Below are positions 52,058-60,280 of a stretch of 64,000 nucleotides of DNA, piece after piece; positions within the stretch are counted from its first letter, which is position 1, and each line of letters starts with the position of its first letter. Position numbers and translations under genes: made by a program. The DNA comes from an uncultured Porphyromonas sp. (GTDB lineage Bacteria > Bacteroidota > Bacteroidia > Bacteroidales > Porphyromonadaceae). The stretch covers positions 1 through 64,000 of the forward strand of contig CAJPPK010000003.1 of assembly GCA_905372565.1 (NCBI GenBank), in the 5' to 3' direction. Below the pieces are notes generated by a model, which saw nothing but the letters and a program-made list of their open reading frames with translations, was not told the DNA's origin and searched no databases.

Positions 52058-53095
52058 TTAGTGGGCAAAGGTGTCCAGGAAGGAGAACAGGTGCTGATAG
52101 GCTAGCTCGTAGGCCGTGTTGTCAGTCGATAGGAAGAGATCATGCAGTCCCCGAGGGATACGCACAGCCTCTACGTGGGTGCCGAGACGACGCCCATAGC
52201 GCTGGATGTCCTCTACGTCGAGGACGAGGTCGGCTTCGCCATACTCGGGCTTCCAAGTCCCAGTGGCACGTAGGCTCTTGTCAGAGCTCATCAATAAAAT
52301 CGGCATCGGTAGCTGGAGACCTCGCTGGACACGCTGATGTCCCGAGCGGATCGCTCTCAGCCAAGCCAGACGGATGGGATGGCCAAAGTCCTTCTTCCAC
52401 GCGGTATCGTAGTCCCACTTACCGTGGTACTTCTTGAGAAGGGACTGCGCATAGAGATCGGGTGTCTTCGATCGGCCGACAATGACCTTTGAGGGGATGA
52501 TCTTCCCTGCCTGTGCTAGCATCGGCAGGATGTATCGCTCCTCTGCCTTCGAGAAGTTGAAATCTAAGAACGGACTATTGAGGATAAAGCCTGCGATGCT
52601 GTCTCGATTCTGTGTGTCGTGGAGGTAGAGACTGGTGATGAGCCCGCCTGTGGAGTGTGCCATGAGGAAGATCTCCTTAGCTCCCTCTTGGCGGATCTGC
52701 TGAAGGGCCTTGCTTAGCTCTTCGTAGTAGGCTTGGAGGTTGCTTATGGAGAAGGCATCTTGATGAGGACGGAGCGAACGGCCATAGCGCCTTAGATCGA
52801 GGGCGTAGAAGGCTAAGCCGTGCTGCGTGATGCTATCACCTAGTGCTCGCTGGAAGAAGTAGTCATTGTATCCATGCACGTAGAGTAGGGCACGGGGGCT
52901 CTGGGATAAACTGTCGTGACGAACCAGGGTAGCTACAGCAGCTCCTTGGCTATCTGAGCGTAGGGGGATAGTACACTGGCTGTAGCCGGGTAGGATGTCT
53001 GCTGTCCACTGAGCCTGCAGTCGTAGCGGGAGGAAGCTCAGCAGCAGGACGAGGGTGCAGACTAGGGCTGTCGGTGAGAGAGTCTTTTGCATCAT
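52058..53095 (-). CDS. exported alpha/beta hydrolase (lysophospholipase-like, S33)
   Basis: A 345-residue protein with a signal peptide ([20 protein letters not shown]). The hydrolase core has oxyanion segment [13 protein letters not shown] (about 70), nucleophile Ser in [15 protein letters not shown] (about 146) and the C-terminal His/Asp region with [14 protein letters not shown] (His near 327). The family includes monoacylglycerol lipases and lysophospholipases; the substrate is unknown. Two adjacent ATG codons (53095, 53092). Directly upstream of ruvB, a pairing probably reflecting operon position rather than function. Confidence 0.85.
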   Translation of the reverse strand: MMQKTLSPTALVCTLVLLLSFLPLRLQAQWTADILPGYSQCTIPLRSDSQGAAVATLVRHDSLSQSPRALLYVHGYNDYFFQRALGDSITQHGLAFYALDLRRYGRSLRPHQDAFSISNLQAYYEELSKALQQIRQEGAKEIFLMAHSTGGLITSLYLHDTQNRDSIAGFILNSPFLDFNFSKAEERYILPMLAQAGKIIPSKVIVGRSKTPDLYAQSLLKKYHGKWDYDTAWKKDFGHPIRLAWLRAIRSGHQRVQRGLQLPMPILLMSSDKSLRATGTWKPEYGEADLVLDVEDIQRYGRRLGTHVEAVRIPRGLHDLFLSTDNTAYELAYQHLFSFLDTFAH

Positions 53096-53154
53096 TGTGT
53101 CTGGGCAAAGGGGGAGAATAGGCTTCTCCCTTATGACATAAGCGTATATGTGTA

Positions 53155-53162
53155 CAAAGATA
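53155..53162 (-). promoter_or_regulatory. -7 element of the hydrolase-ruvB promoter
   Basis: Minus-strand TATCTTTG, 60 bp before the ATG. No convincing -33 element. Confidence 0.55.
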
Positions 53163-53340
53163 GGCCAAAGTCAGGCTTTAGCCCTGCCTTTCCCTAAGAG
53201 AAGGCTGGTATGGGAGTGACATCTGTCGGTAGAGCGTGCTACTCCTTGGCAGGACTTTGTGCTCGGATGAGCGATATGGATATACCCGAGAGATCGCCTT
53301 TATTGGGAGGATTGGTCTCTTCCATTTGGATGACCCTATA

Positions 53341-53432
53341 GGTCGATTACTAATGAAGCAGCGTATTTATTCCTAATGGAATGAAGGATGGATTAGTAAT
53401 CAATATCTCGGTCGATTAGTAATGAAACTACG
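53341..53432. repeat. family IV 23-bp array (four units)
   Basis: ATTACTAAT (53346), ATTCCTAAT (53369), ATTAGTAAT (53392) and ATTAGTAAT (53415), exact 23-bp period, with a weaker ATTTGGATG at 53324. Unit two is flanked as ATTCCTAATGGAAT and unit three reads GATTAGTAATC, a palindrome. The array fills most of the gap between the hydrolase 5' end and the feoB terminator. The rest of 53163-53340 shows nothing I can name. Confidence 0.75.
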
Positions 53433-53474
53433 TGTGCGTTTGTAGCAGTGTATCGATGGGGTAGCTATAAACCA

Positions 53475-53522
53475 CATCCTCCTCTCCAAGCTATTCATTG
53501 GTATAGCTTGGAGAGGAGGATG
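53475..53522. terminator. bidirectional terminator at the feoB end
   Basis: A perfect 20-bp stem (CATCCTCCTCTCCAAGCTAT and complement) with an 8-nt loop, 33 bp beyond the feoB stop. The stem tip carries AAGCTAT/ATAGCTT, resembling the family I core. Confidence 0.88.
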
Positions 53523-53555
53523 AGATAAGATCTGAAGTAGAGGATCAGTATCAGC

Positions 53556-55703
53556 CTAAGCTAGGAGACGCCATACTCCAGCGACGAAGATCGTCACGAG
53601 GATCCCCAGCCCTAGGGGAAGGAAGACCGAAAGGGCTGTCCAGCGTACGCTCTTCGTCTCCTTATAGATGGTGTAGATCGTCGTTGAGCAGGGGTGATGC
53701 AGTAGACAGAAAAGCATGACGCAGACACCAGTCATCAGCGTCCAACCTCCTTGCTGTAGGAGGGCGAAGGTCTCTGCTTCCCCACCTTCCATTAAGACGC
53801 CTGCACCTTCTCCACCGCCTCCGGTCATCAGCGCAGTGAGCATAAGTACCGTAGGTATGACGATCTCATTAGCTGGGATAGCTAGCAGATAAGCTAGCAG
53901 GATGATCCCATTGAGTCCCATGAGCCAACCTGGAGCATCTAGGAGGTGGATCAGGTGTGCTGCGATGCTGTCGCCCCCAAGGGTGATATTGCATGTCAGC
54001 CAAATCAATGCACCAGCGGGGGCAGCGAAGACGAGAGCTCGCCAGAGTACGATCAGCGTACGATCTATAAGCGAGGTATAGAGTGTGCGCCAGAACTGTG
54101 GTGGACGATAGGGTGGGAGCTCTAGGTGGAAGGTCGATACTTCCCCTCGGAGTACCGTGTGGGAGAGTACCCACGAAGAGGCAAACATCACAGCTATTCC
54201 CAGCAGGACGATAGCCAGCACAGCACCGATACTTGCCAGCGGAGCATAGGCTGCAGGTACAGCTGCCCCGATGAAGAGGGAGGCTAGGAGGATCTGTGTC
54301 GGCCAGCGCCCGTTACAGAGGGAGAAGTTATTCGTAATGATCGCGATGAGACGCTCCCGCTCACTGTCGATGATACGTGTGGATACGACACCAGCCGCAT
54401 TGCACCCGAAGCCCATGCTCATAGTCAAGGCTTGCTTACCATGAGCTCCACTTCGGCGGAAGAGTTCGTCGAGATTGAAGGCCACACGAGGAAGGTAACC
54501 AAAGTCCTCTAGCAGAGTGAAGAGCGGGAAGAAGATCGCCATCGGGGGGAGCATCACGGAGACGACCCAAGCAGTAGCTAGGTACACTCCGTCGGCTAGA
54601 AAGCCTGTCAGCCACCAAGGACTACCAAGAGCTTCGAGTCCCGACCGCAGTAATGGGTGGAGCTTACCGACAAGGAGGTCAGAGAGGATGGCTGAGGGAT
54701 AGTTTGAACCAATGATGGTAAGCCAGAAGACCCCTCCCAGCAGGAGGAGCATGATCGGGAAGCCCCACCGACGACTCGTGAGGATGCGGTCTAGCTTCAC
54801 ATCGAATGGTAGTCGTCCACTAACATAGGCTTGATGAACGACCTCCTCGCAGATGCGGTGTGCCTCGGCATAGATCGCCTCGGTCAGCTGATCGTGGAAG
54901 TTCTCCCCGATGATGAGATGCACTTCCTTAGCTAGCTTGAGAAGCTCAGGATGATTGAAGCGGGAGACGATCGAGGGATCATCTTCGATGAGGCGGTAGG
55001 CTATCCATTCGGTGTTGGAGGTCTCTGGGTAGAGACGCTCGATTTGCTCCCGCAGTCGCATGACTTGGTGAGCGGTATGTCCTGGTAGCGCATTCTGGCG
55101 GTAGGGCTTACAGATAAGTTCGCCCGTCGCTACGGCTCTAATCGTCTCAAGTAGTTCGTCGAGACCTTGCCCCGAGCGAGCACTTGCCCCGACGACTGGG
55201 ATACCTAGGCGCCGAGATAGTCCTCGGAGATCAATATCTATCTTATTGCGTTTAGCTTCGTCGAGGAGGTTGACGCAGAGGATCGCTTTGTCGGTGATCT
55301 GAAGTACCTGAAGGAGAAGATTCATGTTTCGCTCCAAGCGAGTCGCATCAGCCACGACGACGGTCACATCTGGTGCTTCGAAGAGGATGAAGTCACGAGC
55401 GATCTCTTCATCCTCTGAGGTGGAAGACAGGGAGTATGTCCCCGGAAGATCTACGATGGCGAAGCTCTCATCCCCATAGACGAAGGAGCCCATGGCCTTC
55501 CCTACCGTCTTGCCAGGCCAGTTCCCCGTGTGCTGTTTGAGTCCCGTAAGAGCGTTGAAGACGGTGCTCTTCCCCGTATTAGGATTACCTGCTAGGGCGA
55601 TAGTGAAGCGTGTCCCTTCGGTATGCTCCCCACGACGTTGGAGGGAAGCTTTACCTACGGGGCAGGAAGAGCACGAAGCGCAGGAATTAGTAGTCTGTGA
55701 CAT
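53556..55703 (-). CDS. feoB: ferrous iron transport protein B
   Basis: Inner-membrane Fe(II) transporter with a cytosolic GTPase. The 715-residue protein begins with a cysteine cluster ([11 protein letters not shown]), then the G domain: G1 GNPNTGKST (about 39-47), G3 [10 protein letters not shown] (about 85-94), G4 NLLDEAKR (about 150), then the helical spacer and the membrane region with two Gate domains, including [21 protein letters not shown] and [20 protein letters not shown]. It sits 8 bp behind its DtxR-FeoA regulator. A separate feoA gene is absent; the FeoA domain is fused to the regulator. Confidence 0.95.
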   Translation of the reverse strand: MSQTTNSCASCSSCPVGKASLQRRGEHTEGTRFTIALAGNPNTGKSTVFNALTGLKQHTGNWPGKTVGKAMGSFVYGDESFAIVDLPGTYSLSSTSEDEEIARDFILFEAPDVTVVVADATRLERNMNLLLQVLQITDKAILCVNLLDEAKRNKIDIDLRGLSRRLGIPVVGASARSGQGLDELLETIRAVATGELICKPYRQNALPGHTAHQVMRLREQIERLYPETSNTEWIAYRLIEDDPSIVSRFNHPELLKLAKEVHLIIGENFHDQLTEAIYAEAHRICEEVVHQAYVSGRLPFDVKLDRILTSRRWGFPIMLLLLGGVFWLTIIGSNYPSAILSDLLVGKLHPLLRSGLEALGSPWWLTGFLADGVYLATAWVVSVMLPPMAIFFPLFTLLEDFGYLPRVAFNLDELFRRSGAHGKQALTMSMGFGCNAAGVVSTRIIDSERERLIAIITNNFSLCNGRWPTQILLASLFIGAAVPAAYAPLASIGAVLAIVLLGIAVMFASSWVLSHTVLRGEVSTFHLELPPYRPPQFWRTLYTSLIDRTLIVLWRALVFAAPAGALIWLTCNITLGGDSIAAHLIHLLDAPGWLMGLNGIILLAYLLAIPANEIVIPTVLMLTALMTGGGGEGAGVLMEGGEAETFALLQQGGWTLMTGVCVMLFCLLHHPCSTTIYTIYKETKSVRWTALSVFLPLGLGILVTIFVAGVWRLLA

Positions 55704-55711
55704 AGGCTAAG

Positions 55712-56689
55712 TCAAGGACGTTGGATGAGAATATGGCGAGCTTGATCACGGCGAAGGGCGATGGCTGCTCCACGGACGATATAGGCTGTCGGGTTCCCGA
55801 GGGGGCTAGGCATATCGACAGAGATGCGACTGCCTGGGACGAAGCCAAGGTCCATAAGCCGACGGCGCATCGCTCCTCGGCAGGCTGGCGAGAGTCCGCA
55901 GACGGTAGCCTCCTCCCCAAGGGGAAGATGGGTCAGACGCTGGGCGGTCATCGCATGGGAGTCAGCGAGCTCTTCCTCGGTGGCTTCTCGGAGCGTGAGC
56001 GCTAGCAGGGCAAAGGTAGGTAGGGCGATCTCCTCCCCTTCGTAGAAGAGTGCCGAACGGGCGCTCTCTAGTCGGTCGAGGCGAAATACAGAGTCCCGGG
56101 TCAAGCCTGCATCCGTTAGCAGGCGGTAGCTCTCGGCTTCGTCATCCTCGACATGGAGTACACGATACCAGGAGCCCACGTGTAGTGCCTCGATGGGCAA
56201 GGTATTGGGCTGAGAGGGAGCTTGTCCTGAGGAGGTAGGTATAGGGTCTCCGTGTGGATCGAAGAGGGGATTACCTAGGAGCAGGGCGATCCGCTCATGT
56301 TCCTCAGGCGTGAGCTGGTGCTCCTTGCTATGGGCGATGCGGTGCCAGTCTGCCGGAGCGTAGCCCGAGTGCTCGGCGAGGTAGAGCTCATAGAGACGAT
56401 GGGCACGGATGAGCTCAAGGGCTCGCTGCTCGCCGAGCTCTGTTAGTCGCAGGCTATGCGGATGTACGAAGCCGTCACGTACGAGGATGTCGAGGAGTTG
56501 CTCCAGATGCTCTGGGCTGACTCCTAGGTCTCGTGAGGTCAAGCGAGATAGGCTTTCGGGAGCTTCGGTAGCTCGGTCATGGAGTTGCTTCAGTAGGTCT
56601 TCGGCTTCGGTAGCCAGCGTTACGCGGTTAGGGAGCAGATGGTGCTTCCGTAGCCAATGAACTAAAGCAAGGGAGAGAGGGCGCTTCAT
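55712..56689 (-). CDS. DtxR-type metal regulator fused to a FeoA domain
   Basis: A 325-residue protein with two parts. The N-terminal half (about 1-140) is a DtxR/IdeR winged helix and dimerisation domain: SRLTSRDLGVSPEHLEQLLDILVRDGFV, LIRAHRLYELYLAEH, HRIAHSKEHQLTPEEHERIA, LLGNPLFDPHGDPIP, with the His/Glu/Asp metal ligands in place. The C-terminal third (about 245-325) is a FeoA-type SH3 domain: LTHLPLGEEATVCGLSPACRGAMRRRLMDLGFVPGSRI. It probably senses Fe(II) or Mn(II) and represses feoB; the FeoA part may act with FeoB at the membrane. Directly upstream of feoB. Confidence 0.87.
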   Translation of the reverse strand: MKRPLSLALVHWLRKHHLLPNRVTLATEAEDLLKQLHDRATEAPESLSRLTSRDLGVSPEHLEQLLDILVRDGFVHPHSLRLTELGEQRALELIRAHRLYELYLAEHSGYAPADWHRIAHSKEHQLTPEEHERIALLLGNPLFDPHGDPIPTSSGQAPSQPNTLPIEALHVGSWYRVLHVEDDEAESYRLLTDAGLTRDSVFRLDRLESARSALFYEGEEIALPTFALLALTLREATEEELADSHAMTAQRLTHLPLGEEATVCGLSPACRGAMRRRLMDLGFVPGSRISVDMPSPLGNPTAYIVRGAAIALRRDQARHILIQRP

Positions 56690-56741
56690 AGGGCTAGTCG
56701 TAGTGCCTAGGGCGGTCTAGTCGGGTGGGGTGTAGGTAATG

Positions 56742-56782
56742 CACGCAGGCGACATACGGGTGCTCCGTATGTCGCCTGCGTG
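56742..56782. terminator. terminator of rpoD
   Basis: A perfect 18-bp stem (CACGCAGGCGACATACGG and complement) with a 5-nt loop, 58 bp beyond the rpoD stop and 53 bp before the regulator gene start. T-run is weak. Confidence 0.8.
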
Positions 56783-56839
56783 ATAGAGGTAGAGGAAGGG
56801 CGCTGGGCGCTCCTCTAATGGAGGCTTGGGAGCAAGGAC

Positions 56840-57703
56840 TTAGCCAAGGTAAGGCTTGAGGGTCTTGCTGTGCTCCTCAGAGCGAAGTTTGCGAATCGCC
56901 TTCTCCTTGATCTGGCGGACACGCTCACGAGTCAGCCCGAACTTAAGTCCGATCTCTTCGAGAGTCATCTCTTGGCCACCGCCGATACCGAAGAAGAGCT
57001 TGACGATCTCGGCTTCACGCTCGGAGAGGTTCATCAAGACGTGATCGATCTCACGACTGAGCGACTCATTCATCAGAGCTCGGTCAGCGTTGGGGGAGTC
57101 CTCGTTGGTGAGGACGTCTAGCAGACTGTTCTCCTCACCTTCGACGAAGGGGGCATCGACAGAGATGTGACGGCCAGAGACCTTAAGCGTATCCGTGACC
57201 TTATCCTCGGGGAGGTCGAGCTCTTTCGCAAGCTCTTCGCTGGTAGGCTTACGCTCGTTCTCCTGCTCAAACTTAGAGAGCGCCTTGGTGATCTTATTCA
57301 GTGTCCCTACCTGATTGAGAGGTAGGCGGACGATACGTGCCTGCTCTGCCAGCGCCTGGAGGATCGATTGGCGGATCCACCATACGGCGTAGGAGATGAA
57401 TTTGAAGCCTCGTGTCTCGTCGAACTTCTCTGCTGCCTTGATCAGACCTAGGTTTCCTTCGTTGATTAGGTCGGGGAGACTCAGCCCTTGGTTCTGATAT
57501 TGCTTAGCTACTGATACGACGAAGCGAAGGTTAGCACGGGTCATTTTATCTAGAGCACGCTTATCTCCACGCTTGATAGCTTGGGCGAGCTCGACCTCTT
57601 CTTCGATCGTTATCAGTTCTTCTCTGCCGATCTCCTGGAGATAGCGATCGAGGGAGGCGCTCTCACGGTTGGTAATCGACTTCGAAATCTTTAGCTGTCT
57701 CAT
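56840..57703 (-). CDS. rpoD: primary sigma factor RpoD/SigA (Bacteroidota short form)
   Basis: Housekeeping sigma factor. The 287-residue protein lacks region 1.1 as in other Bacteroidota. It begins at region 1.2 ([20 protein letters not shown]), then region 2 with 2.1-2.4 ([59 protein letters not shown]), region 3, and region 4 with the -33-binding helix-turn-helix [32 protein letters not shown]. It should recognise the TTTG/TAnnTTTG promoters seen through the window. The long leader (57704-57945) has a candidate -7 element at 57938. Confidence 0.96.
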   Translation of the reverse strand: MRQLKISKSITNRESASLDRYLQEIGREELITIEEEVELAQAIKRGDKRALDKMTRANLRFVVSVAKQYQNQGLSLPDLINEGNLGLIKAAEKFDETRGFKFISYAVWWIRQSILQALAEQARIVRLPLNQVGTLNKITKALSKFEQENERKPTSEELAKELDLPEDKVTDTLKVSGRHISVDAPFVEGEENSLLDVLTNEDSPNADRALMNESLSREIDHVLMNLSEREAEIVKLFFGIGGGQEMTLEEIGLKFGLTRERVRQIKEKAIRKLRSEEHSKTLKPYLG

Positions 57704-57945
57704 CTTCTGCTTTAAATGTAATACTACTCGGGTTATCGCTATACTACTAGCGAAGGAGTCTATCCCTAGGTCTGGTATCTCTTCTCTGGTCTGCCAGCTC
57801 CATAGCTTTCTTGGGAGGGAGACTTGACTTGACGAGTCCCGTGTCGTTAGATCCAGTGGGATAATCCTGCTCCAATAATAATATAAGGGGTGTAGGATGC
57901 CAGCCTAAGGGCTGTACACCATACACCTAACTAACTACAAAGATA
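57704..57945 (-). promoter_or_regulatory. rpoD leader with candidate promoter at 57938-57945
   Basis: TATCTTTG on the minus strand (plus positions 57938-57945) is the nearest -7 match, giving a leader of about 230 nt with several inverted repeats and no open reading frame of note. Whether rpoD uses this long leader or another start is unknown. Confidence 0.45.
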
Positions 57946-58104
57946 CGACAATTGTTGCACGTCTCTGTCAGAAGCTTAGACCTCCCCTCTAGAATGGGGC
58001 GAAGATCGAGCGGGTAAAGGCTCGTCTCTCCCCGAAAGAAGAGGGTGATGATGGGCTCAGTCTAGGCTGTTGCTTGGACGGTGGAGAGGTCTTGGCTCGG
58101 AGGG

Positions 58105-58226
58105 GGATTTGCCTTGATGCTTCGGGAGGTATGTCCTTTTCATCGACAAGGTAGACCTTGATGGATAGAGAGGTATAGCTTAGTGGGGAGGAAGGTATAG
58201 CTCTCCCTGAGGGTAGGCTATGAAGA
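58105..58226. repeat. family I 22-bp array (locus I-f, six units)
   Basis: Cores GGATTTGCC (58105), AGGTATGTC (58127), AGGTAGACC (58149), AGGTATAGC (58171), AGGTATAGC (58193) and AGGCTATGA (58215), exact 22-bp period. Two adjacent cores are identical and in the same orientation. It lies between the rpoD leader and a terminator. No gene is present in 57946-58315. Confidence 0.8.
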
Positions 58227-58263
58227 AGCCCGATCAAGGATACTCTTTGTCCTTGATCGGGCT
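58227..58263 (-). terminator. terminator of the GH3 operon
   Basis: A perfect 14-bp stem AGCCCGATCAAGGA / TCCTTGATCGGGCT with a 9-nt loop. It ends the minus-strand pair at 58316-60117; on the minus strand TCTTCATAGCC follows, so the T-run is poor. Confidence 0.75.
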
Positions 58264-58315
58264 GATCTGTGCTGAGAGAGGAGAGGATCGTCGGCGATGC
58301 CTCTGTTAGGCGCTA

Positions 58316-58561
58316 TTACTTGGACGATTTACCTTCCTGCTCTTGATCGTCGTAGTAACCGTAGGTGTAGCGCTCTCTTCGCTGCTTGCGATAGCGAAGG
58401 AGGAGGAAGAGTACGAGGATGATGAGGAGCGTCCCGCCCATCGTCAGGAGCCAGCGTAGTCCCTCTTCGTCGCTAAGACGGCTACCCGTGGGGTAGAGGA
58501 CATAGGCGATGACTCCGAGGTAAGCTATGAGTAGGAGGATCCTAAGGTAGAGGCGGTTCAT
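58316..58561 (-). CDS. small two-helix membrane protein
   Basis: An 81-residue protein with two hydrophobic helices (YLRILLLIAYLGVIAYVLY, about 5-23; LLTMGGTLLIILVLFLLLRY, about 38-57) and a basic then acidic tail rich in Tyr. I do not recognise a family. It overlaps the GH3-family gene by 4 bp (ATGA), indicating translational coupling, so it is a real gene and probably linked to its neighbour's role. Confidence 0.7.
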   Translation of the reverse strand: MNRLYLRILLLIAYLGVIAYVLYPTGSRLSDEEGLRWLLTMGGTLLIILVLFLLLRYRKQRRERYTYGYYDDQEQEGKSSK

Positions 58562-60117
58562 AGGGTAGCAGGAGCTTGGACTTCACCGGCACGGAGCAGT
58601 TCGAGCAGGGAGTCGAGGTAATGTCGATTATTCGCTAGGCGTGGCACCTTGTGCTGACCGCCCAACTTCCCTGTACCCTCTAGCCAGCGATGGAAGAGCC
58701 CTGGGCTAGCGACCGTGATCGATAGCTCTCTGAGGGTCATATCCTCGTAGCGCTTGGCATCATAGTCGGAGTTTAGGACACGTAGGGCGGCGTCTAGGTT
58801 TGCTTGGAACTGTCGTAGGTCGTGCGGAGGCACCTCAAACTCGATCAACCAGTCGTGTCTGCCCTTCCCTTCCTCGAGGAAGAAGAGCGGAGCGGCCGTG
58901 TATTCGCTCACTCGGGCTTGTCCATCCTGTCGGCAAGCCTGAGCTAAGGCACGATCAGCGTTGCTGACCATCAGCTCTTCGCCAAAGGCATTGATGAAGT
59001 GCTTCGTACGTCCGGTGATGATGAGGCGGTAGGGTGCGAGACTAGTGAAGCGCACCGTGTCCCCGATCAGGTAGCGATAGAGTCCGCCAAGGGTCGTGAT
59101 CACGAGGGCATAGTCCTTGCCTAGCTCCACCTCGTGCAGGGGTAGTGCTCGGCAGGAGGTGTAGTCTCCGTCTTGAGGGAGTTCGTCCATCGGGATGAAT
59201 TCGTAGTATATCCCGTAGTCTAGCATGAGGAGCATGCCGGCTTCGCTGGGGTCATCCTGAATAGCGAAGAAGCCCTCACTCGCATTATACGTCTCTTGGT
59301 AGTGCATAAGCTCGGAGGGGATGAGCGCTTCGTAGGTCTCTCGGTAGGGAGAGAAACTAATCCCCCCGTGGAAGAATACCTCGAGGTCAGGCCAGACCTC
59401 GGTGATCGTCTCCCGTCCCGTCTGCTCTAGTACGCCCCGAAGCAGGACAAGCATCCACGAAGGTACACCCGAGAGGCTCCCGACACGTGCGGGGATCGTC
59501 TCTTGGATGATCCGCTGCATCTTCGCCGTCCATTCGTTCATCAGGAGAGTCTCTCGGCTAGGAACACGAAGGAGGTCGCCTAACAGGGGCATATGCTCGA
59601 CCAGGAGCGAGCTAAGGTCGCCTGCGTGAGCCTTGCCACCTGCGATCGGTAGCGGCGTGTGACTTCCCCCGAGGATGAGACCCTTGGTAGAGAAGAACTG
59701 ACTCTTGGGGTTATTCCTAAGATAGATCCATAGCGCATCTCGCCCACCTCGGTAGTGGCAATCGTTGAGGTGTAGGGCTGGGACGGGGATGAACTTGCTT
59801 CGGTCGCTGGTCGTACCGCTTGACTTGGCGTACCAACGGCAGACGCCGGGTACGAGGATGTCCTTCTCGCCCCGTACCATACGCTCGATGTCGCCCTTGC
59901 ACCCCTCGTAGTCCTGGATAGGTACACGGGAGGCAAAGTCGGAGCTAGTCGTCGTCTTGTCTAGGGAATAGCTTCGCCCGAACTCGGTATGACGTGCTCG
60001 GTCAAGAAGGTGACGAAGCTGGTGGCTTTGTAGGTCTTCGGCACGCTCGACGTAGGTGTCGATCTGACGAAGGCGCCCTTTAGCCAGCTGATAGGCTAGA
60101 GATGTCTTGAGGTCCAT
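58558..60117 (-). CDS. GH3 auxin-responsive-promoter family protein
   Basis: A 519-residue protein of the GH3 family (ANL-superfamily acyl-adenylating enzymes), originally known for plant hormone-amino acid synthetases. Features: RDLLDRARHTEFGRSYSL-type N-terminus (here LRHLLDRARHTEFGRSYSL), adenylation motif YAKSSGTTSDRSKFIP (about 92), and YNASEGFFAI and TTLGGLYRYLIGDTVRFTSL further on. The family occurs widely in Bacteroidota with unknown substrate, possibly activating an acid for amide formation. First gene of the pair with the small membrane protein. Confidence 0.9.
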   Translation of the reverse strand: MDLKTSLAYQLAKGRLRQIDTYVERAEDLQSHQLRHLLDRARHTEFGRSYSLDKTTTSSDFASRVPIQDYEGCKGDIERMVRGEKDILVPGVCRWYAKSSGTTSDRSKFIPVPALHLNDCHYRGGRDALWIYLRNNPKSQFFSTKGLILGGSHTPLPIAGGKAHAGDLSSLLVEHMPLLGDLLRVPSRETLLMNEWTAKMQRIIQETIPARVGSLSGVPSWMLVLLRGVLEQTGRETITEVWPDLEVFFHGGISFSPYRETYEALIPSELMHYQETYNASEGFFAIQDDPSEAGMLLMLDYGIYYEFIPMDELPQDGDYTSCRALPLHEVELGKDYALVITTLGGLYRYLIGDTVRFTSLAPYRLIITGRTKHFINAFGEELMVSNADRALAQACRQDGQARVSEYTAAPLFFLEEGKGRHDWLIEFEVPPHDLRQFQANLDAALRVLNSDYDAKRYEDMTLRELSITVASPGLFHRWLEGTGKLGGQHKVPRLANNRHYLDSLLELLRAGEVQAPATL

Positions 60118-60215
60118 AGGATGTAAGGAGGGCTAAGGGTAGTCCGCCTAGCCTGCAAAGATAGGGCTTAGCGATCGATCCCTCGATGCTCTGTGCTCGC
60201 TGTGAGCCTAGGATG

Positions 60216-60258
60216 AAGCACGGATCACGAGGGGCTGAGCTCTCCGTGATCCGTGCTT
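60216..60258. terminator. terminator of the S9 peptidase gene
   Basis: A 14-bp perfect stem AAGCACGGATCACG / CGTGATCCGTGCTT with a 15-nt loop, 22 bp beyond the S9 stop. T-run poor. Confidence 0.75.
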
Positions 60259-60280
60259 TAGCGAGGTAGATGGAGGGATT

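Noticed and set aside
57989..58237. Minus-strand 82-codon frame between rpoD and the small membrane gene
   Set aside because: It overlaps the I-f repeats, is Ser/Pro-rich and lacks a credible start region.
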